Shown here: piece after piece, positions 29,701 to 34,324 of the stretch
How positions within the stretch are numbered: position 1 is the stretch's first letter
Layout: each line of letters begins with the position of its first letter
Assembly: GCA_040880305.1 (NCBI GenBank)
Contig: JBBDIP010000023.1
Location: forward strand, 1-34,324
Length of the DNA: 34,324 nt
Reading direction: 5' to 3'
Source: JBBDIP01 sp040880305
GTDB taxonomy: Bacteria; Bacillota; Sulfobacillia; Fermentithermobacillales; Fermentithermobacillaceae
Program-made: the position numbers and the translations under genes
The notes under the pieces: model-generated
Told to the model about the DNA's origin: nothing
Database searches by the model: none
Seen by the model: only the letters and a program-made list of their open reading frames with translations

Positions 29701-31047
29701 GGTCCGATTCCCCTTGTTACGGTTGAAAAACGCCTCGGCAAAATCCGGATACTCGCCCAAGTCCCGATACCCCAACGGCGCGAACTGGTGCGGCTTGGCG
29801 GTGTTGGACCTCGGCCCGACCATGCCCGCCTTCTTGTCCATGTAGAAGTGCCGGAGCAGCCGCTCCAGCCACTGGGAGGGGAGGACGACGTCGTTGTGAA
29901 GGAGGACCATGTAGTTGCCCTTTGCTTCCTTCAAGCCCTGGTTGAACCCCTTGGAGACTCCCAGGTTCTCGGCGTTCAGGACCACGCGGACATTATCGGA
30001 CTTGGCCGCGGCTCTCTCCGCCGCGTAGGACTTAAGGAACTCGCCGGTGCCATCGATCGAGCCGTTGTCGACCACAATGACCTCGTGGGGGACCTTCGTG
30101 GTGGTTTCCAGGCTACGCAGGCACTTTTCTGTGAGGTCTTTCTGGTTCCAGGTAAGGATGATTATGCTGGCGACGGGCTTGCGCTTGACGGGACCGGACG
30201 GCTGGGCGCCCTTGGCTGGCTGCGCCGATTGTGCCGAAGGCGCCGATTGCGCCGGTTGCTTGGGGGCCGAAGGGAGTCTCGGCGCCGTTGAACCGGGGTT
30301 GCCAGAGGGTGAGGATGTCCCTTGGGGTACCCTAGCTGAAACGCGCACCGCAGGACGGGACGCGGCTGCCGCCGCCGGGCGCGCCACCATCAGATATCCG
30401 CAGTCCTGCGTCTCTTCCGTCAGAGCCAGAGTTGATTCGCCGAGTTCACTCTCGATGGCGTGCCTGATGGCCTCGGGCATCCCGGGCTGCTCCGGGTCTC
30501 TAATCGGCCTCACCGTCGACACATCGAGCCCCGCCGACTTGAGGGTCTCGGTCACCGCGGCCTTAGAGAAGAACCGCAGCCTGTCGCGGTCGGTAGTCGC
30601 CACTCCGCCCTCTGATTCCCGACCCCACTTGTCCTCCAAAATGGCTCTGAGGACCGGCCAGTGTCGGGAGTTGTGCGTTGAGACGACCACCGTGCCATCC
30701 GGTTTCAAACATCTCTTCAACTGCGCCAGGACTTTGCGGGGGTTCGCCAGGCGTTCGAGGACGTCTGCGAAGACGACGCAATCGTAATAGGCCGCGGGGA
30801 GTTTGTCCGCCACGACCTCAATGTTTCCTGAGTAGACGCTGTCCAGAACCTCGCGGGCCTTGGCCGCCGCAGGGGACATCTCGATCCCGCTGACTTCAAC
30901 GGTCCGCTCCTGCTTAAGAGCGTGACCGAGCGCCCCCTCGCCGCACCCGACGACAAGAATCGCGCGGGCCGACGTTGGGATGAGGGCGCGGATGTCCGGT
31001 CGCGAGGCATCATTGACTGCCGATTGACTCATGTCCATACAGGACAT
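26797..31047 (-). CDS. Giant multidomain glycosyltransferase (methyltransferase-GT2-GT4-GT2-TPR)
   Basis: 1,416 residues if started at ATG 31047 (ATGs at 31038 and 31032 are alternatives; none has a good SD). Domains in order: class I SAM methyltransferase, about 20-220 (ILVVGCGEGALG, FADVLERLANP); Pro/Ser/Ala linker; first GT2, about 290-520 (SIIILTWNQ, VDNGSIDGT, LHNDVVLP, DDLCMRARLAG); GT4-like, about 540-890 (FVGRPTAAKGF, FPSWYEGSSIAVLDAMACGTPVV); second GT2, about 900-1160 (SIVTATLNG, VDNGSTDGT, LHNDTIVT, DDLSIRARLAG); Ala-rich linker, about 1165-1285; TPR repeats to the end. It is cytoplasmic by composition. It probably assembles a surface or protein-linked glycan, with TPRs contacting the acceptor. 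It lies 40 nt after the thiolase gene but is functionally unrelated to it. Confidence 0.88.
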   Translation of the reverse strand: MSCMDMSQSAVNDASRPDIRALIPTSARAILVVGCGEGALGHALKQERTVEVSGIEMSPAAAKAREVLDSVYSGNIEVVADKLPAAYYDCVVFADVLERLANPRKVLAQLKRCLKPDGTVVVSTHNSRHWPVLRAILEDKWGRESEGGVATTDRDRLRFFSKAAVTETLKSAGLDVSTVRPIRDPEQPGMPEAIRHAIESELGESTLALTEETQDCGYLMVARPAAAAASRPAVRVSARVPQGTSSPSGNPGSTAPRLPSAPKQPAQSAPSAQSAQPAKGAQPSGPVKRKPVASIIILTWNQKDLTEKCLRSLETTTKVPHEVIVVDNGSIDGTGEFLKSYAAERAAAKSDNVRVVLNAENLGVSKGFNQGLKEAKGNYMVLLHNDVVLPSQWLERLLRHFYMDKKAGMVGPRSNTAKPHQFAPLGYRDLGEYPDFAEAFFNRNKGNRTRVDSLGGFCLAVKREVLAKIGLLEETYTIARYEDDDLCMRARLAGSRLVVADDVYVHHAGGASFKQNQVDVAQVAEANRGKFIDRWGLKPKIVYIMRWSAQSSAAQTIFRQINDLVDRDYEVRVVSLEGKPETFELKAEVQRVGAFEMLPPLDDDIVVVCSAQDLPVIAPRCRGKLVHLCLGYESFHYGGAVEDVLADKPQMERYHTIPCVRVVASQHLSALFQERFSQRTLVVPGWLDTVLGGPRPTVWPGVLENANILFVGRPTAAKGFADFTTAVRAVREKYPGTTMRLAVPPRVIASQEKAETLFDGPVVLHAALSRTEMESLYKSVDVAVFPSWYEGSSIAVLDAMACGTPVVTADSLGIRDVCRDGENALVVPASYPRKLAQAITRVLEDEGLRKRLASEGPKAAAPFTHEESTKALQQAVDTIFRWEVIPPDYRPVTSEAGKRVAQGLTSIVTATLNGLEFTRKCLDALFTYTDNDPFELIVVDNGSTDGTWAYLEDLPRKHQNVRVLRNPYNTGMAYAADQGIFLATGEFVVILHNDTIVTKGWLRRLRRIASSVPGAGLVGPVSNNVSGAQAVDAGDLRTMDQIQGYAGSVAVRTAGQTTEVNRLSGFCLMARREVLDRIGVLDTVFPYSGFEDDDLSIRARLAGFKCLIVQDVFVYHFRGRTFDSNNLDRGRITEQNRRRFLRKWAMLLHEAGAGAGAMAGATPWSALADGSIGDDNAPAAPLSGAERLARRIAERAAASQATAEDVPDHLPPEEMGPLAVPSQAAAANASAADAPVADAVAPRAADAKAPVADAVAPRAATASAVAFADAAAAAGPSEDEAPVDEPAGSSLETLHAKANAQFQAGRFIIALALFERILKTHPGDGRARYNAALCSVQTGDTRRARRYLNSLIAHSAPEGPGGPVASTSGIYNLIGVSFIAERDFPAAATCFEKALSLDPANSEAMANLRIAHDKMK
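27268..27348 (-). repeat. In-frame 45-bp duplication in the Ala-rich linker
   Basis: A perfect 36-bp direct repeat occurs at 27268-27303 and 27313-27348, with a 45-bp period, 15 codons. It encodes two copies of APVADAVAPRAA-type sequence in the linker before the TPR domain of the glycosyltransferase. Confidence 0.9.
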
Positions 31048-31087
31048 ATCGAGAAGCCGGCCAGCAAGGTTAATGGGGGAGGCGAAG

Positions 31088-32266
31088 CTACCTTTCGACG
31101 ATGAGAGAGATCCCCATCCCTCCGCCGATGCACAGGGTGGCAAGCCCGCGGTGGACCTCCCGCTTAACCATCTCATGCAGCAGAGTAACCAGGATCCTGG
31201 CTCCGGAGGCTCCGATGGGATGTCCCAGCGCCACGGCCCCGCCGTTGACATTGACCTTTTCGGGGTCGAACCCCAGTTCCTTGGCGACCGCGAGGCTGGT
31301 GGCGGCGAAGGCCTCGTTGGCCTCGATAAGGCCGATGTCCGCCATCGATAACCCGGCCTTCGCCAGGGCTTTTTTGGTGGCCGGGACCGGGCCGATCCCC
31401 ATGATGGACGGATCCACCCCCGCCGCCGCCCACGCCCTCACAACCGCGAGCGGCTTGAGTCCCAGTTTGGCGGCCACGTCGCCTGACATCAGACACAGCG
31501 CTGCAGCACCGTCGTTGATCCCAGATGCGTTGCCCGCGGTGACGGTCCCGTTCGTCTTGAAGGCCGGGCGCAGGCCGGCCAACTTTTCTGCCGTCGACCC
31601 GAACCTGGGGTGTTCATCCTGGGCGAAGACGATCGGCGGCCCCTTGCGCTGGGCGATCTCCACCGGCACTATCTCATCCGTAAAGCGGCCCAAAGTGATG
31701 GCTTTCTCGGCGCGGTTTTGGCTCGTGGCGGCGAACTCGTCCTGCATCTGCCTGGTGATGCCCCACTTCTCGGCGACGTTCTCGGCCGTCACGCCCATGT
31801 GAGTGTCACCAAACACGCACCACAGACCGTCGCGGATCATGGCGTCGGTGAGCTGGGCGTGCCCCATCCGGTACCCGTAGCGGGCTTTGTCGACCAGGTA
31901 GGGGGCCATATCCATGCTCTCGGTCCCGCCCGCGACCACAACATCGGCGTCGCCTGCCATGATGGCCTGAACGGCCAGCGCGACCGACTTCAGTCCCGAC
32001 CCACAGACTTTGTTGATTGTGGTGCAGGGGACCTCGACGCTTACCCCGGCCTTCAGCGACGCCTGCCGGGCGACGTTCATCCCCTGGCCAGCCTGGAGGA
32101 CGTTTCCCATGATGACCTCGTCCACTATGGACTTGTCGACGCCGGCCCGATCCACTGCCGCCTTGATGGCCACGGCCCCAAGATCAGCCGCGCTGACCTG
32201 CGATAACGCTCCTCCAAAGGTCCCAATCGCGGTGCGGACCGCGCTAACGATAACGGCTTCCTTCAT
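31088..32266 (-). CDS. thlA: Acetyl-CoA acetyltransferase (thiolase II)
   Basis: 392 residues, full length for biosynthetic thiolases, with GGAGGG before ATG 32266. The acylated Cys is in NKVCGSGLKSV (about residue 88); the catalytic His is in NVNGGAVALGHPIGASGARI and the C-terminal Cys in CIGGGMGISLIVER. GGTESMDMAPYL and EANEAFAATSLAVAKEL are also typical. It converts acetoacetyl-CoA and CoA to two acetyl-CoA, or the reverse. Together with the two CoA-transferase genes upstream, the operon could activate and cleave 3-oxoacids such as acetoacetate, or form acetoacetate in fermentation. Confidence 0.95.
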   Translation of the reverse strand: MKEAVIVSAVRTAIGTFGGALSQVSAADLGAVAIKAAVDRAGVDKSIVDEVIMGNVLQAGQGMNVARQASLKAGVSVEVPCTTINKVCGSGLKSVALAVQAIMAGDADVVVAGGTESMDMAPYLVDKARYGYRMGHAQLTDAMIRDGLWCVFGDTHMGVTAENVAEKWGITRQMQDEFAATSQNRAEKAITLGRFTDEIVPVEIAQRKGPPIVFAQDEHPRFGSTAEKLAGLRPAFKTNGTVTAGNASGINDGAAALCLMSGDVAAKLGLKPLAVVRAWAAAGVDPSIMGIGPVPATKKALAKAGLSMADIGLIEANEAFAATSLAVAKELGFDPEKVNVNGGAVALGHPIGASGARILVTLLHEMVKREVHRGLATLCIGGGMGISLIVER

Positions 32267-32291
32267 CCGCGTTCCCTCCAGTCGTCAGACA

Positions 32292-33170
32292 TCATACCGC
32301 CAGCCTGCCGATGATGTACTTCAGCGGGTCCACTTCCTCCCGCAGTATCCTCAGTTCTTCGGCGGTGGGAGGAGGCGAATCCTTCACGTCCGCCGCCCAC
32401 AGCAGTTCGAATCCCGTGGCGGCCACGATGTCCTCGCGGGTGACGCCGGGATGGACGCTCTCGACCATCATCCTCCGCGTCCCCTCGTCGAACCCCATCA
32501 CGCACAGGTTGGTGATGATTTTATGTGGGCCGGTGCCGGGAGGAAGTCCCGCGGCCTCGCGGGCGCCAGGGCCTGTCAGGTATCCCGGCGTTGTGATGAA
32601 GTCCACCTTAGGGACGAACCTGCGCGGGTCGTGGGGCGTGATGACCATGGTCTTCCAGCAGAGGGAGGCCAGGTCGTTGGCGCCGCCGGACCCGGGGAAC
32701 CGGACCTTCGGCCGCGCGAAATCCCCGATGACGGTGGAATTGATGTTGCCGTACATGTCGATCTGAGCGCCGCCGAGAAAGCAGTAGTCCACCATGCCGC
32801 GCTGGCAGGCCTCCATTATCTCCAGCATGCTGGATGCCATGATGCCTTTGTAGAAGGTCCGCGAGTCGCCGACGGAGATGGGCATGGTGGGGAGGAGCGG
32901 TCCGACGCCGCCCGCCTCAAACATCACCATGATGTTGGGGGCCGAGGTCTTTTGCGCCAGCATCGCCGCAGCGCAGGGCGCTCCTGTACCGACCACCACG
33001 CTGGAGCCGTCCTCCAAATAGCGTGCTGCCAGGCAGATCATGAGTTCCGTGGGGTTGTAGGGCGGGACGTTGACCGGGTCGCCGACCTGGTCGCCGACTT
33101 GGTCGCCGACTTGGTGGCTGCTCTGTATGGTGGGGCCCGGCTTGCCGTCAACTTTGTCATTCATCGCCAT
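32292..33170 (-). CDS. CoA-transferase subunit B (GctB-like)
   Basis: ATG 33170 has AGGAGGG 8 nt upstream; the product is 292 residues. Features are NPTELMICLAARYLEDGSSVVVGTGAPCAAAMLAQ, LGGAQIDMYGNINSTVIGDF and PGSGGANDLASLCWKTMVIT, matching the beta subunit of the glutaconate/3-oxoacid family I CoA-transferases. The usual catalytic Glu of subunit B is not obvious at the expected place (VMFEAGGVGP is the best candidate). The N-terminal 35 residues are extra and contain a GDQV repeat coded by a 12-bp tandem repeat. The gene overlaps the subunit A gene by 14 bp. Confidence 0.87.
   Translation of the reverse strand: MAMNDKVDGKPGPTIQSSHQVGDQVGDQVGDPVNVPPYNPTELMICLAARYLEDGSSVVVGTGAPCAAAMLAQKTSAPNIMVMFEAGGVGPLLPTMPISVGDSRTFYKGIMASSMLEIMEACQRGMVDYCFLGGAQIDMYGNINSTVIGDFARPKVRFPGSGGANDLASLCWKTMVITPHDPRRFVPKVDFITTPGYLTGPGAREAAGLPPGTGPHKIITNLCVMGFDEGTRRMMVESVHPGVTREDIVAATGFELLWAADVKDSPPPTAEELRILREEVDPLKYIIGRLAV
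33077..33112 (-). repeat. 12-bp tandem repeat in the subunit B gene
   Basis: Three units of GGTCGCCGACYT (33077, 33089, 33101) encode GDQV-type repeats in the N-terminal extension. Confidence 0.9.
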
Positions 33171-34230
33171 TGTCGGTCCCTCCTTCCTTCTCCGTCTCCT
33201 TCTCCTTCTCCGTCTCCAATAGTTCCAGTTTCCGCAGGTAGGCCATGCGTTCCTCGCCGCCGCAGAGTTCCAGATACGAGGCGAAATCCGCCGTCCCGTA
33301 CACGTACTTGTCGAGGAACGGCCGCAGCGTCTCAGGCTTGGAGTCGGCGGCGAGCCACTCGCGGAGGTGGTCCTCGTCCGAGAAGTACTCGTACGGCATA
33401 TCCCCAGGATAACTGCCGTATCGGACCTCGCAAACCGCATCCACGCAGTATCCGGGGATTATCGTCCGCGTGGGATCGCCGCGGATGACGTCCTCGTCCA
33501 CGACCCGCTCCGCCGTGATGATGACCCGCTTGGACGCGCGCGCGACGTCGTAGTCGGCAACGCTGATGCCGTCTATCTGGCAGTTGCCGTACTTGTCAGC
33601 CCGGTGGACGTGGATGACAGCCACATCGGGGTACAGCGCAGGCACGGCGAGGAGTTTCTGGCCAGTGAATGGGCAGGTCACGGTCCTGGCGGCGCTGCGC
33701 TTGAAGGTGTCGGTGCCGAACATGACGCGGGCTGGGACAAACGGGACTCCCATCACCGCCGCCTTGTACCGCCACGCGAGTGCGGCGTTGGTCCACTCGC
33801 AGACCTCGACCTTGGCTTCTTCGAACAGCCGCCTCGCCACTCTGGACAGCCCCCTTGCTTCCAGGCCGATGACGTAGGCGACGTCGACCCTGCTAATCGC
33901 CCCTCCGGCAGTGAGGATCTGAAAATCGTGGGTGGCGGTGTGGCCGGATAGACCCAGGTCCCTCCTGCCCTGTCTCAGTATTTCGTGGAGGACGGCTGTC
34001 GGGATGCGATTAGTACCGAACCCACCGATGGCCAGGTAGTCGCCGTCGTGGATCAACTTGGCCACGGCTGCAGTCACGGACATTCGCTTGTCGGTCAGTG
34101 CACGGCTCTTGTGGCGGAAGAACTCCCTGGCCGCGTCGACGTCAGGGGACATGAACAGTCTGCCGAGGGTTTCGGGGACGTCTACCAGGTCGCGCGGCTG
34201 CTCATCAGCCGGCTGGCGGGGATTGCTCAA
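33157..34230 (-). CDS. CoA-transferase subunit A (GctA-like)
   Basis: TTG 34230 is chosen because GAGGAGGTG lies 6 nt upstream; GTG 34239 and ATG 34152 are in-frame alternatives. The product is 357 residues. The core begins about residue 45 with TDKRMSVTAAVAKLIHDGDYLAIGGFGTNRIPTAV, the CoA-binding start of subunit A. Further motifs are PDVAVIHVHRADKYGNCQIDG and SKRVIITAERVVDEDVIR. The C-terminus is a Glu/Lys-rich tail (TEKEKETEKEGG) coded by a purine-rich microsatellite, which overlaps the start of subunit B. The two subunits form one enzyme that moves CoA between acyl groups. The acyl specificity cannot be read from sequence. Confidence 0.87.
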   Translation of the reverse strand: MSNPRQPADEQPRDLVDVPETLGRLFMSPDVDAAREFFRHKSRALTDKRMSVTAAVAKLIHDGDYLAIGGFGTNRIPTAVLHEILRQGRRDLGLSGHTATHDFQILTAGGAISRVDVAYVIGLEARGLSRVARRLFEEAKVEVCEWTNAALAWRYKAAVMGVPFVPARVMFGTDTFKRSAARTVTCPFTGQKLLAVPALYPDVAVIHVHRADKYGNCQIDGISVADYDVARASKRVIITAERVVDEDVIRGDPTRTIIPGYCVDAVCEVRYGSYPGDMPYEYFSDEDHLREWLAADSKPETLRPFLDKYVYGTADFASYLELCGGEERMAYLRKLELLETEKEKETEKEGGTDNGDE

Positions 34231-34244
34231 AGCGGGCACCTCCT

Positions 34245-34268
34245 CGGGAATCCGGGAATCCGGGAATC
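34245..34268. repeat. Three copies of CGGGAATC
   Basis: Three perfect 8-bp tandem units lie immediately upstream of the subunit A ribosome binding site, in its 5' leader or promoter region. Confidence 0.85.
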
Positions 34269-34324
34269 CGATTCGAAAATCCGATATGACCGCCCGGGGA
34301 CGATGAGGTGTGCGTTGGGCGGGT

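Overview
The window is GC-rich bacterial chromosome. Strong Shine-Dalgarno (SD) sequences, frequent GTG/TTG starts, and homologues of YtpB (DUF2600), FabK, YvyE/YigZ and AroM point to a Bacillota (Firmicutes) lineage, probably a high-GC, anaerobic or thermophilic clade. This is inferred from gene content; no rRNA or tRNA gene was seen. A run of ten Ns at 23169-23178 shows that it is a draft scaffold.

Layout. 1-3.1 kb: a gene-poor start, then a two-gene operon of a radical SAM enzyme and an MFS exporter, with a possible third gene cut off by an insertion sequence. 3.1-4.7 kb: a complete IS1182-type element with matching ends and a frameshifted transposase. 4.7-7.1 kb: a yigZ-GNAT operon on the minus strand and a secreted SIMPL protein on the plus strand. 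7.2-12.7 kb: an orphan beta-class DNA methyltransferase, a YtpB-like terpene synthase carrying an in-frame minisatellite, an NfeD/SPFH membrane pair and FabK. 12.9-14.7 kb: a ROK sugar kinase and a Phd/YefM-PIN toxin-antitoxin pair. 14.8-25.1 kb: a peptide ABC transporter in the order D-A-B-C-F, a small protein, then DUF917, DUF1177 and AroM, a probable uptake and catabolism locus for a peptide-derived or hydantoin-like compound. An asparaginase gene that lacks its middle ends against aroM. 26.1-31.0 kb: a PUA/EVE-like protein and a very large methyltransferase-GT2-GT4-GT2-TPR fusion. 31.1-34.3 kb: acetyl-CoA acetyltransferase and two CoA-transferase subunits, a 3-oxoacid utilisation operon.

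Most unusual region. Between DUF1177 and aroM lies an array of imperfect 21-bp palindromes spaced every 31-33 bp (23153-23360, interrupted by the N gap). It lies just upstream of a promoter and a gene for a small winged-helix protein with a PD-(D/E)XK (Vsr-like) nuclease-type domain. The half-sites come in two kinds, combined in different ways from unit to unit. This pairing of a repeat array with a DNA-binding/nuclease protein is the best candidate for an undescribed system here.

A second notable feature is a two-copy, roughly 90-bp intergenic element (7109-7197 and 15843-15932). Its two hairpins keep their pairing although the stem sequences differ. Several genes carry short in-frame tandem repeats (YtpB, the glycosyltransferase, the CoA-transferase), suggesting a genome prone to repeat expansion.
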